Of a stretch of DNA of 59,611 nucleotides, positions 1 through 11,693 are shown in pieces. The stretch is from Glomus cerebriforme (lineage: Eukaryota > Glomeromycota > Glomeromycetes > Glomerales > Glomeraceae). Numbering within the stretch: position 1 is the first letter of the stretch; each line of letters starts with the position of its first letter. The stretch lies in NCBI GenBank assembly GCA_003550305.1, contig QKYT01000126.1, positions 27,406-87,016 of the forward strand, in the 5' to 3' direction. Under the pieces are notes generated by a model that had not been told where the DNA came from, did not search any database, and saw only the letters and a list, made by a program, of their open reading frames with translations. A program made the position numbers and the translations under genes.

Positions 1-79
1 AAAAAAAAAAAAAAAAAAAAAATCAAGTGCTTACCAAATAAAATTATTAAAAATTATTAAAAGTCATTAAAAAAAGTCA

Positions 80-1435
80 TTAAGCGTCAATGTTTGCCGT
101 GGCATTTAAAGGTTCGCACGACATCATCTGGTCATTCGGCGACGACATTAAAGAGTTTAAACTCAAATCAAATGTATTATTGAAATGCATATATTCGGTA
201 AATCCAAAATTACTGAAGAAGTCGAACTGGTTAACATCTGAATTGTTTCCAGGTGACATATCCTCCATCATATTAAGATCAAATGGTGTATATTCATGAG
301 AATTTGAAACATTACATGAAGAAGTAAATTGAGATGGTTCATCCACTAATGAGGGAACTTCATCGAAAAGAGCATATTCGTTATATTCAATTTCGTTGAT
401 ATCCCCACATGAAATCATTGAACTCCTTCTGGACACATCAAAATAATCGATCGAGCTAACTGATTCGATTGAAGAACGTCTTTCTACTTGCTGCGATTGT
501 TGCAAGAATGTAAGATCGTTATTATTGGTTGAAATGGAGTTCATTAAAGGGCTTGTATCGATTCCGCAGTCGTTATTTGTATTTGATGTCGTGACATTAT
601 CATTATTGATAGGTTTATTTGCATTATTATTCAAACTTGCATTAGGTCTCTTGGTACGACGGCGTTTTTCATGAGGTCTTCGTGGTCTATATTTGTATTC
701 TGGGTACTTCTTCATGTGTTCCATCTTTGCTGCATCAGCCATTCGTTGGAACTTCATCTTCTCTTCTAAGGGCTCTTTGTGCCACATTTCCCCGACTTGT
801 TTAGATACTTCATTGTTTGAGATACCTTCGTTCTGTGCAACTATATCAGGTTGTTTAGAACGTCGGTATAAGATAAAGGCATTTGGAGGTCTTGGAGGCT
901 TCTTTGGTTTTTGGGCTTTAGCGACCGATCCGCGCGGCGGAGTCGGTGCTGCAGATCGAGCTAACACTAATTGAGGAAACCGAACGTCGGACGATGTAGA
1001 ATTTTGATTATTTATAGACGAAATAATTGATGATTTTTGTTTATTGATATTGTTATTATTATTGTTATTATTATTAACGACGACCACGTCCGGCGTTGCC
1101 GCGTTCTGGTTTGCTTGAATTTTTAGTTGTTGCTGTTTTTGTTGCATAAGAAGCTGTTGTTGTAAATTTTTGCCATTTTGCAGAAGGTTTGCTACCGGTT
1201 GTAATGGAGAACCCCTTGGGATTAAGACCGGCTCAAATCCTTCTGGAATGAAGTATTGGGACCCCTTTCGTTGTTCGAATAAACTGAGGAGTTCTTCGTG
1301 AGAAATGAACTGAAAAGCTGGAGGCTTTGATGTAGTTTCTGAACCTTTAACAGAATTTGAGGTCCTTGACGAAGGTAAGTGCACGTTCATGGGTCGTGTT
1401 AAGTATTGCATATGTATCTTGTTATCGTCGTTCAT
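80..1435 (-). CDS. HMG-box (MATA-type) transcription factor 1
   Basis: Intronless 451-residue protein. The HMG box is at about residues 181-255: it opens with PRPPNAFILYRR, contains the core pattern SKQVGEMWHKE and ends in a basic PRRPHEKRRRTKRP tail. This is the MATA/Ste11 type of sequence-specific, minor-groove-binding HMG domain, so a nuclear DNA-binding regulator is expected. N-terminal to the box are a Gln-rich stretch (about 90-108) and an uninterrupted Asn run (about 121-129). The C-terminal 190 residues are Ser/Asn/acidic and low complexity, a plausible activation region. The start is the first Met of a long open frame, preceded on the coding strand by an A-run. Of the three HMG genes here this has the most canonical box. 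The target genes and any role in mating are unknown. Confidence 0.9.
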   Translation of the reverse strand: MNDDNKIHMQYLTRPMNVHLPSSRTSNSVKGSETTSKPPAFQFISHEELLSLFEQRKGSQYFIPEGFEPVLIPRGSPLQPVANLLQNGKNLQQQLLMQQKQQQLKIQANQNAATPDVVVVNNNNNNNNNINKQKSSIISSINNQNSTSSDVRFPQLVLARSAAPTPPRGSVAKAQKPKKPPRPPNAFILYRRSKQPDIVAQNEGISNNEVSKQVGEMWHKEPLEEKMKFQRMADAAKMEHMKKYPEYKYRPRRPHEKRRRTKRPNASLNNNANKPINNDNVTTSNTNNDCGIDTSPLMNSISTNNNDLTFLQQSQQVERRSSIESVSSIDYFDVSRRSSMISCGDINEIEYNEYALFDEVPSLVDEPSQFTSSCNVSNSHEYTPFDLNMMEDMSPGNNSDVNQFDFFSNFGFTEYMHFNNTFDLSLNSLMSSPNDQMMSCEPLNATANIDA

Positions 1436-1524
1436 TTTCGTGTTTTTTTTTTAGATATATACAGATTTTAAAAGCACGTTCTGTTTTTTGGTTATATATA
1501 TATAAAAAAAATTATTATTTTTTT

Positions 1525-1724
1525 TTAGAAAAGGTAAACTTAGCTACCTCAGTAACTGTTACAAATAAAAGGGGGGTTCTTTTTTTTTTAAAAAGGGAAA
1601 AAAAAAAAAAAATTAAAAAAAAAAAAAAAAATTAGAAAAGGTAAACTTAGCTACCTCAGTAACTGTTACAAATAAAAGGGGGGTTCTTTTTTTTTTAAAA
1701 AGGGAAAAAAAAAAAAAAATTAAA
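1525..1724. repeat. 107-bp-period tandem duplication
   Basis: A segment beginning TTAGAAAAGGTAAACTTAGC at 1525 recurs at 1632, followed in both copies by the same C/T/A/G-poor stretch, a run of six Gs, a T-run, AAAAAGGG and a long A-run. The copies appear identical over about 90 bases apart from homopolymer length. It lies just upstream of the HMG-1 start, so it may sit in that promoter. It could be real or an assembly artefact across poly(A). Confidence 0.8.
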
Positions 1725-2106
1725 AGAAACTAAATAATAATATACAAGAAAAAAATAAAGGACTAAAGAAAAAGGGCTTTTTTTTTACGGGGAAAGTGGC
1801 CTGAAGAAGAAGAAAGAAAAAACGTAAAATAAAAAAATGTAAAAAATAAAAAATAAAATTATTGATACAAGCTATAAAATGATTTAACGAACTGAAAAAA
1901 AAAAACAAAAACCCGAAATTTTAGCCCTCTATATATATCAAAAAAATGAACGAGGATTGAATAAGTAATTAATAGGGTGATTATTGTATAACAAGTATAT
2001 ATTATATATATTATATATATTTTTTAATATTAAGATAAAATATATAATAATATTATATAAATAAAATTTTTTTTTAAAATGATTGTCGAGTAAAAAAAAA
2101 AAAAAA

Positions 2107-2151
<45 letters not shown>

Positions 2152-5100
2152 GTAAGAATTTTTTTTTGTAAACAGAAAATTTTTTTAGTTGAGAAAATCA
2201 GATGGGAAATGGGAAATTTGTGGTTTATTTAAGCTAAAACTGGTGCTTGAAGTCGATCATTTGTACAATATTTTATACAGACATTTTTAAAATAAATCCA
2301 AAATAAAAAAAAATTTTTTCTATTTAAAAAATTTTTTTTTTTTTATTTTTACATTAAAAATAAGCACTCATTTTTATTTTTATAATAAATTAAAAATTTT
2401 TTTTTAATTAGTCAAAATAAATTTTCCATTCATTTTGCAAATCAAAACTTTTCGAGGTAAAGATATGAGATAAACTAAAATATATATGCATACACATACA
2501 CGTATTGTATATATATATATTTTTTTAAAACAAATATTTATTTATGAATTGCTTGTATAAATAAAAAAAAAAGATAACTTTAAAAAAAAAAAATAAAATA
2601 AAAACAATTGTAAAAGCCATTTTTTTTTTTTTTTTTTGCAATAGAATCGAAAGTTGAAACATAATAAAAATAGAATAAATACATAAATGTGATCAAGTTT
2701 CTTATTTTATGAGAACTTTAAAACATTTTGTTATCCTTTCTTAGCGTGAATGAATTAGAACGTTATCAAATAAATGTTTATAGAAATAGTAGACGCGGAA
2801 AACCACTGATAACGGATTCTAAAAGCGAAAATGAGAAAAAAAAAAGATAACAGATAGCGGATAAAAAAAAAAAAAATTTAATATTTATCGTGATAGAATG
2901 AATTTATGAATTAAAATTGTAACATAATGCAATATGTAAAAAAATTTCTAAATTTAACTTTAGTGATAAACTAGAAATTTATTAAAATAAATTTATCGTA
3001 AATTTTATTGCATAAAAGCTAAAACTTAAAAATAGTTTATTGAAAATCACGCAACCTAAATAAATGCGTATCACATTAATTATTTATAGAAATAACAAAA
3101 AATTCTACTTTTAGATTCTAATTTTTTTTTTTTTTTTTTTTTGAACTTGAAGATTAAATAGCGTATCAAAATTCCGTTCCGATTTTTACGTAAAAAGTAG
3201 TAAAAAAAAAAAAAACAAAAAAAGAAAAGATTTTCTGTTTAAAATTCCAAGTTTACATTAAAAAATACCGTAGTAAGAATTTATTCTGCAATTACAGATG
3301 AAGAAACTGTAAGAGGTAAGTTAAAATCACAAGATTTAGGTGTAAAAAAAGAATTATATATAAGAAGCTATGAGACCTACAGTGCAAGTCCCTTCCTTAG
3401 ACACATTTATTAAGGGTCTACCGCAAATTTCGTGTAACATTAAATCATCGAAAAATGGAAATCGAAGTGTTAATTAAGAATTTTGTGTGATGTTAAAAAT
3501 TTATCACATAATGTCCTGATTTACTTAGCAGCTAGGGTATTAAATGGTTAGTTACCCAAATTTGTAGTCATTTTTTATTTAGTGCATAAAAAAAAGTAGG
3601 ACCAGCTTAAGGATCTATACTAAAAAAACCTCATTAAGAAACAAATTCTATCATTTTCATATAAACAATTAAGCAATAATTATATTTGCTTGTTTTAATT
3701 TATCAAAATTTGGAATAATAAGGTATAATAATATTTTCGTTTTTGTTTTTTATCAAAATGGGAATTGAAATAACTAAACTAAATGACAAACATTAATATC
3801 TCAATTTTTCTATTTTTAAAAAAATAAAAATTGTAAATATACGATATAATTAATATTTTTGACTCCCTCTTAGTTAAATTACATGCATCCCCTGTAACCC
3901 AAATTCATCCCAACATTATAATGGACATTAATTACCACATTATGAAAATCATAGGAATGGTCATGTGACTTTCGGTCATTTAAAAAACTTTTTTACGAGT
4001 TTTAAATACCATAAAAGTTCATTCGCCCGCGTATCACTATTCATATTTACGCGTTGCAAATTGTTCATTTTCCCTTTGTCTTATAACGTATAATCACAAT
4101 TTATTCGCATCTTTCCATGTTTTATATTTCAAAAAAGTAATTAACTATAATTTTTTTTTTTTTTAAAGAAAAAAACGTTTGTCATTACAATTTTGGGTTC
4201 TATTGAATTTTTTTTTTCCACTTTTAGTATTTATAAATAAATGTTAAAAATTTAATAATGCAATAAAATCATCATTGTCTTTTGACCGATTAAGTATTTC
4301 CTTCTAATTATGATTTCGAAAGTAATTTAATCTAAACAAATCTATGATAAATTAACCAAATAAAGAAATAAAAAGAATGCCAAAATTGTAGACAAAAGGA
4401 GAAACTTGACTAATTATTTAAAAAAATCTTTTGATTCAAGAACGGTAAGAACAATGGATCATTTTTTTGCATTGAATTCTTTTAAAAATTGAAAATTACA
4501 TCATTGAATTATTAAAATTAAATTATCATATCAAATTTATTGGCTTCTATTTCTTCACCGCGTCAATTTTGCGCCGAGTCAGAAAAATAAACATGTGCAT
4601 TAATTTGATTAATATGAATTCTTGTTTGACTGTTCTAGAGATTATTGATAATTGTAAAATGTTTTTATTCAATGTATAAGTTGACGATTTTAACCGTAAA
4701 GAAATCTGCGCCACGCCTCAGAAAGATGCTACGCCACACAATTGATTTTTTTAAAAATCACGGAATTACTGAATTACCCTTGCAATTTGTAATATTAAAA
4801 TTAAAAATAAATCGGAATTCTGTATTTGTAATTCATCCGATTATATGTATATATTATAATCCAAAAAAAAAACTCATTTTTTTTAATGCAATTAAAAAGG
4901 TTAAATACATTAAGTAATATTTATTTGTTTTCGGTTTCCCGAATTCCGAATTTACCTATCTATATAAAGGGGGAAATTACATATATTTTTTAAAATAATG
5001 ATAATTACGTGATAAATTAGATTATATAATATATTTGTATTCGTTTATTACGAATTAAAGTTGAATAATCTCTCACAAAGAGATTTACGTGACGTAAAAA

Positions 5101-6458
5101 TATCAGAAAAAAAAAAAAATTTTCCTTCTTTTACATCTAAGGTAAAATTACTTTTCATTTAATCACACACCTTTCTCCTTTTTTTTTCTCATATCAGCAA
5201 TGTAAATCATAGACGCAACAAACAAAAATTACAATCGGAAGCTAAATTGCATATGAAGAAGTCACTTGATTTTAATTAAACTTTCCATTAGATTAAAATT
5301 AAATTAATATCCAATAGTAAAGATTAAAAAAAAAAAAAAAGACTGTAAGCTTAATTTAATTTAGGAAAGAGAAGCGTACAATGTCGTTATCTGATTTGTA
5401 ATTAATCCTTTCTAGTAATTGCGGAAAAAAAATTAGGTTTTGGTCATTATTTTTAATTTATTTTTAACTAATATCCGAAACACAAATGGAATGAGTGAAA
5501 TAGTAAAGTTTTAAAAAACAAAACAAACAATTGAATTATTATTTATTGTGATTCCGTTTTTAAAAATTTAAGAATAAATCCGTGATCAATTACCTTTTCA
5601 TTTAAAAATTACTTTTAGAACTTTTGTGTAAATAAAAGAATTAAAAAGGAAACATATTAAGGGTTAAAAGGAATGTTATTACATTGAATAAATTAAGATA
5701 CCTTTAAGATCCAATGAAACTTGTGAATTTTTTTTTCTTTATTAATTATTTTCCATTAGTAGATAATTAATTTTGGAGTAAAAATCCGTAATTTGTAATA
5801 ATAAACTCTCACCTAGAACAGTGATGGCTACACGTGAAGCTTAAACAGGTTTATCTTTAAATAAAATACTTAATTAAGGAAAATAAGGGGAATTTTTGTT
5901 TTATTAAAAGTTTGAGAAGTTATAAGAGGAATTTCATTATTTTTATGCCATTTTCTTGGGAAAATTACTGACGTTAAAAATAAAATATGATCTTTAAGTA
6001 TATAAAGATTAATATATTTGGTTAAAATAAAATGAAAATGTATTTTTTATATAAAAATACAAAAAAGGTAAAGAAGGAAAATCCTATTAAAGGATTACTT
6101 TTTTTAAAAAAAAATATTTGTAACCGCGGTTTCATTACAATGTAAATTTATTACAATGTTTCCTGTTTCCGTAAATTTTTTCGGCCATATTTCATAGTTT
6201 TACGTTGTACAACTTCTAGTATTTAATAATTAGGGTAATAATGGATTGATCAATTATTCCATGTATGTGTTCTTTCATTATATCCTAACTTGTTTATTTA
6301 ATATCATTGACGAAATTAGGAAAGAGGAAAAAAAAAAAAATATGGAAAAAGGTTTTTTCTTATCATTGCGAAAGAAAATAACAAGTTAAATTTTTAACAG
6401 TTAAAACAATGTGATTATTATTATGTAAAGCCTTGAAATTTTTTTTTTTTTTTCTCAG

Positions 6459-6534
6459 GACGGGCGATGAAGATCCTGGAAATTTTATTGGTCAAATGAT
6501 GTCAGGTTGCATACCGGACGAAACTGTTAGATAA
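6459..6534 (+). pseudogene. Isolated exon-like fragment, possibly NMP-kinase-related
   Basis: A strong acceptor-like tract (long T-run then TCTCAG at 6453-6458) is followed by a 24-codon open frame ending in TAA. The peptide contains TGDEDPGNFIGQ, then PDETVR at its end. The spacing GD...G.(F/K)I...M..G..PDE.V resembles the NMP-binding segment of adenylate/UMP-CMP kinases, where GD is followed by a helix and (V/I)PDE. No P-loop or LID region is evident nearby, and the stop directly after the motif would truncate any such enzyme. I see a relic at best. The resemblance could be chance. Confidence 0.22.
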
Positions 6535-6748
6535 TTGTTTGATTCTAATTGTTTAAGAGACTTGTTTGTACAAGAGAAATGTTGATTTTTTTTTATAAAT
6601 ACTTTTCTGTATATGAAATAGAAGCGGAAGTTTTATTGTGGTAATAAATTTGGATTTCTATTTACAAATTTGGATGGTTTTTTCGTTTCTATGAAACCAT
6701 ATTAACTTAATTTGGTAAAAAAAAAAAAAAAAACATTTGTTTTAAGCA

Positions 6749-7078
6749 ATGCATGCATTATTATTGAATTTTCATTTGTTTGCTATGAATTCCAAAAAAA
6801 AGGTATGTATTTTCATGAGGAAGGATAAAATCTGGTTTGATCTGAAACAACATTTGACAAGTTCCGACCTAAAATGTAATTATTGTAGTTATGATGATGA
6901 TGAAAGAATACATTTCATAATGGATATGATTCATGATTTTATTTGCCACGCATACATACAAAAATGCTTTATCTGGAAGTTTAAGTGGCTAAAAAATCGC
7001 CTTAACATAATGGCGGTAATATGCGCCTCAGCATTGTTCCGGTATTCGAAGAATAATGATTGTCGTTTATTTTTTTGA
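6749..7078 (+). pseudogene. Short Cys/His-bearing frame, possible transposon relic
   Basis: An open frame of 109 residues in an otherwise empty spacer. Its middle reads CNYCSYDDDERIHFI and is followed by C and H residues and an aromatic/basic stretch (KCFIWKFKWLKNR). This vaguely resembles the C-terminal zinc-knuckle-like segment of LINE reverse transcriptases (C..C....E.I.H....C), but no reverse transcriptase or nuclease domain is visible. It may be a decayed element or an accidental frame. Confidence 0.2.
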
Positions 7079-10000
7079 TTGTTTTTAAAATATACCAATT
7101 TCGAATAACTTAAGAATACGTTCCGAAGTCGCGCATAATAAACACGTAAAGGTGCATCAATTTGAAAAATTAAAAGAACGCAAACGTAATCATACCAATC
7201 GGACATTGTGGTTGTAATAAACTTAATTTGGGAAAGATTTTAAAAAATTAGATAGATACTGTATGATAACTAAAATAAATATTTATTGTAGATATATATA
7301 TATATATCTATTTTTTTTACCTAAAATATAAATCATTGAATCACTTTTATGGTTTATTTAAATTATATTTATATACATATGTAATTCATATATAACTAAA
7401 TTTGTGTTTATATTTTTCGTTATCTAACTTGCTTTTGATCTCTTTTTTTTTTTTCTTTTAACTCGTGAACCATTCATTCTCATTCATGCGATAACAAATA
7501 AGTCGATATCCATTGATATTAAAAGATAAAAGTTGTAAGTTATTTAATTGGAAGACAAAGAATTTGTTTATTCAATTATGATTTGTTTGTTCAAATAAAT
7601 TTAATGTCTTTGTTAGTAATCATTCTTATCAAGTAGCCTTTTTTGTGTATTCCTCGCGCACCTTGTATTTTTCTAATTGAATTTCCAAAATTTCTCAGAG
7701 AATTATTTGTATCTTATTGTTCTCATTGTAATAAAAAAGACCTGAGTTAAAATGCATCCCTTCTTTCAAAATTTCCTAAAAATTAAAGGTACATAAGAAC
7801 GGAAAGTTATCTTCCGTTTAAATGTTTCTCGCGTATGGAATACATAATAAGACGCGAGTTCTTTTTTTTTCACAGGTAAATCTTGATTATCAATCTTTAC
7901 TTAAAGATACATAGATGAGATGCAAATGATTATAAATTATACGCTTTTTAACCTTTTAAAATAAATTAACTAAATTAACTAAATTAACTCCTTAAATTTT
8001 TCATTGAACCTTTTTCTAAAAAGGAAATTGTTTTGAGTCTTGTTAACCTTTTTCTTCTTATCTCCTTAATTTTTTTTTTTTCACATTTCTCCGAGTATGT
8101 GCATTTATATACAGCCGTATGTATGTATCTTTAAAAAGTGTTTACCAATAAAAATAAGAATATCAATCTTTTAACTTTTTTTTTTCACCTTTGAATTATA
8201 TGATTATATGTAATCAGATAAATCAAGAATTTGAAATTCCTTTTTTTTTTTCTTAAACTGTTTACTGCTTTCCCAGTTCCTGTCGTTTAAACTATTATTT
8301 TATTTGAATGGTTTATGCTTATTTTATTTATTTATTATTTATTTATTTGAAATCACTCAATCAAGTCAATTTATTTCCTAAAAAAAATATATATATATAT
8401 ATGTATGTATATATGTATATATCTCCTACATAATTTTACATGATTTAGCTTGCATGATTCAAGAGATTAGAGATGGTGATTATTGGGATAAAATTGTGAT
8501 AATCAGATAAACAATATAATTAAAATTTATAATATTAAAAAATATTTAAAATATTTATTAAGATTTATTTCTAAAAAAAAGTTTAAAAACTTAGAAATAA
8601 AATGAAAAATAATACATTGTAATTGTGCATGGCATGAATCAGTATAAGAAATCGCGTGGTACACGCTAACAACAATAACTGTTGCTACATTATATCCCTG
8701 CGCCTTTTGTTGAGATCATATATGCATGCAAACTTATATTAAACATTTATGTAAGGTACATATGGGCTATATTGTTGGTATGTTTTTTTCGCCGCAAAAG
8801 CTGGCCGCATAATTGGGCACAGCAAATTTAGTAAAGTGAGCGACACAAACTATAAATCACAATAGCATTTGAAGATCAGTGATGCTAAAAAAAGAATGAA
8901 TGGACTGCATTGTAATTTATTGACTTTATTTTCCATATTAAGACAATCTAGGCTACACGAAAATTTCTAGATTTGAATTTTAACAATATAGATTAATACA
9001 ATATGACTAGCGAAAGAAAACAAGAAAAAATAATGTAGATAATGTATTAATATGTCATAAATATCCGATAATGTTTTATAAAAACATGTGCAATTATTAT
9101 TTGCTTCGTTTAGATATATGGAAATGCCCACTCTTGGATGAATTAGGGAAAGCCCTTATAATCCGCTGCTTATCGCCGAAAGAATAAAAAAAATGAATGA
9201 CCCTAATTTTAGTTGCTTCTTTTATTTTATTTTTTTCTTTTCCTATTTGTCGTTTCGAGAATAAAAAAAAACGCCTATTTTCCAACTTATTTTGTAAAAT
9301 TATTTTGATACATAATTTCGCAGCAGATTTTGTATCCAATCATTATAATTCGTTCCATATTTTTTTTTTTTGTCTCCTCATTTTTATCGCATCAACCTCA
9401 ACTCCGCCCCACGATTTCCCTCTTTAGGTTTTNAAATAATTTTTTTTTTTTCATTTAACTCCGAGTAAAAAAAAAAAAGGGGGGGAAACTCCTAATGTAC
9501 GTTTTTTTATTCTACATATGAAAAATCTCCACAAGTGTAAAATAAAATAAAATAAAATGTTTTTTTTATTGACAAAAATTATGATATGCCCGAACGCCGA
9601 AAATTTCGTACTTTACCCTTACTTTGATCTTTATTAATTGTACAAATAGAGTTTTTTTTCCATCAAAGATTTCGAAATTCATGTGTGTATTTTATTAAAA
9701 TATTCCTTATTATGAAGAAAAGATGTTCTTTAAAGTTCATTGATCGCTCCTTTATGGTTTAACACGTTTAACAAATTTACGGATCAACCAAAAGATAAGA
9801 TTCCGTAATTTTCTTAGCATATCGAATTATCGATTATCATGATTTTTTACATATATTCGATTTAAAATTGCTGCATTATCCCTTTTTTTTTATTTTTCCA
9901 TTATAAGTTATAATTAAACTTAATAATGTTACTATTGAATAAAATAAAAAAAGTTTAACCTAAATAAATATTACAAATACATTTTAAAATAAATTAAAAC

Positions 10001-11693
10001 GAATAAGTGATTTACAGTAATATTTATTTCTTATTTATAGTTTAGATTTTTTTATTATTTATAGAAAAAATTAATTTAATTTTTAAATATTTTCTAAACT
10101 TAGTTTTTTTGACATTTTCAAAAAGTAATTAAACTTATTATTTGTTTCTCAAAATTAATACGACTAATTAAAAAAAAATATTAATTTAACCAAATTAATT
10201 TAACAAAGAAAAAACTTTATTTTAAATTATCGTATATTTCTTTCTTTATATAGAATATCCTTTGATTTTTTATTGATTCTTTAAATTATAAATTTAATAT
10301 TTTTGTTCATTGGTAATTTCACTTTTCATTCATAATAAATTACAAATAAAGTAATACAATAAATTAAAAACATAAATAAATGATATTTAAGTTTATCTTA
10401 CTGACCTTCTCTTATGATCGTGTGAAAAAAAAGATTTTCTTACGCGTCTTTTTTTTCTTTTTCTTTTTCTTTTTAAATCAGTATTCAATACACAACGTGT
10501 TTATAACATTTACGTAATGTACGTCGTGGTTAGTTTATCTTTTGTAATATCAACATTATCACAAAGTTTTATCTTTTTTTTTTTTCACTTTACACAAATT
10601 GTGACGGAGAGAAAAAAATTCATTAGAATAATATTAAACCCAAAAAAACAAACCTCATGGAACAAGCTTACTTTCATAACATAATCAAATTCTCCTTGTA
10701 CGCACACGGGATTTTTCAAAGGAATAAAACCGAAAATTTTCATTGATGCATAATTAAGCCTCCAAATTAAACACCGTAACACCAATAATTAAAATGCATC
10801 ATCATCATTCAACGCATTTAATGGCATGAATATTTATTAAAAAAAAACGAATACCAAACTATTGTTTCCAATAATTTCAAATTCATGGAACATATTTGGA
10901 TCATCTAATAATATCATCTTTATCTAAAAGATGATCCATCTGAAAAATAAGATTTTAAAAAATGTTTGTATGATAACTGGTAACGATAAAAACAATTCAG
11001 TAGAAAACAATTCATTTTCAGTACGTAGAAAATCTTCTTAAAAAAGTGTCAAAGGTTTTTCACTTTTAAAAATTCTCACGCAAAAATGTTAATCTTGGCG
11101 TGAATCAAAATAAAAACACGAATTCTCAAAGACAATATATTTTTGAACAAGTGAACTACCGTACATCATCAGCCTTATTAATGTATACTTTTTTTTAAAC
11201 AATAATTGTGATTTATGGACTTTTCCTTTTACGTCAAGTTAAACTTGCCGTTTCCTTTGTAATAAGAAATAAAATAAATTGACTATCAGAAAATTTTAAA
11301 GTATCAATAGTATCAATACGTATATATATATATATTTATTTTTTTTTTTAAAGTTTTTTTTTTAAAAAATAAATTACAAGTCAATCCAGTATAAATTTTA
11401 ATAATAAAATATTTCTATTAGATCAAAACTATACAAATAATGAATTTTTTTCATAATTCCTTTAAGCAGAATAAGTTGATCCAAAATTATATATAAAACA
11501 AATAATACAAAAATAAAGCAATATAGTAATTAATAAAAATATAATTAAACCTACGACTTGATAATCCGTTCAATAAATTTCGATCGCAACAACACTAGTT
11601 GTTTATGATTTCTCGAATCCAAGAGTGAGATTGCTATGATTTCCTTCTATTTTCCATAATGATTAGACTATATAAAGCTTAATCTACATTTTT

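Larger units (their letters stand above)
1436..11693. other. 10-kb AT-rich spacer without a supportable gene
   Basis: Between HMG-1 and SLA2 I see only short, low-complexity frames. It holds the tandem duplication at 1525-1724, an A19/T38 palindromic tract at 2092-2148, many other poly(A)/poly(T) runs, TA microsatellites (for example 8387-8420), a threefold 9-bp tandem at 7962-7989, an unresolved base at 9433, and two exon-like relics near 6459-6534 and 6749-7078 that are listed separately. Confidence 0.6.

Noticed and set aside
693..974. 93-codon plus-strand frame opposite HMG-1
   Set aside because: Lies wholly antisense to the HMG box coding region and is a shadow of it.
1720..1908. Phe-rich minus-strand frame
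   Set aside because: Product of poly(A)/poly(T) composition, with no domain or homologue-like pattern.
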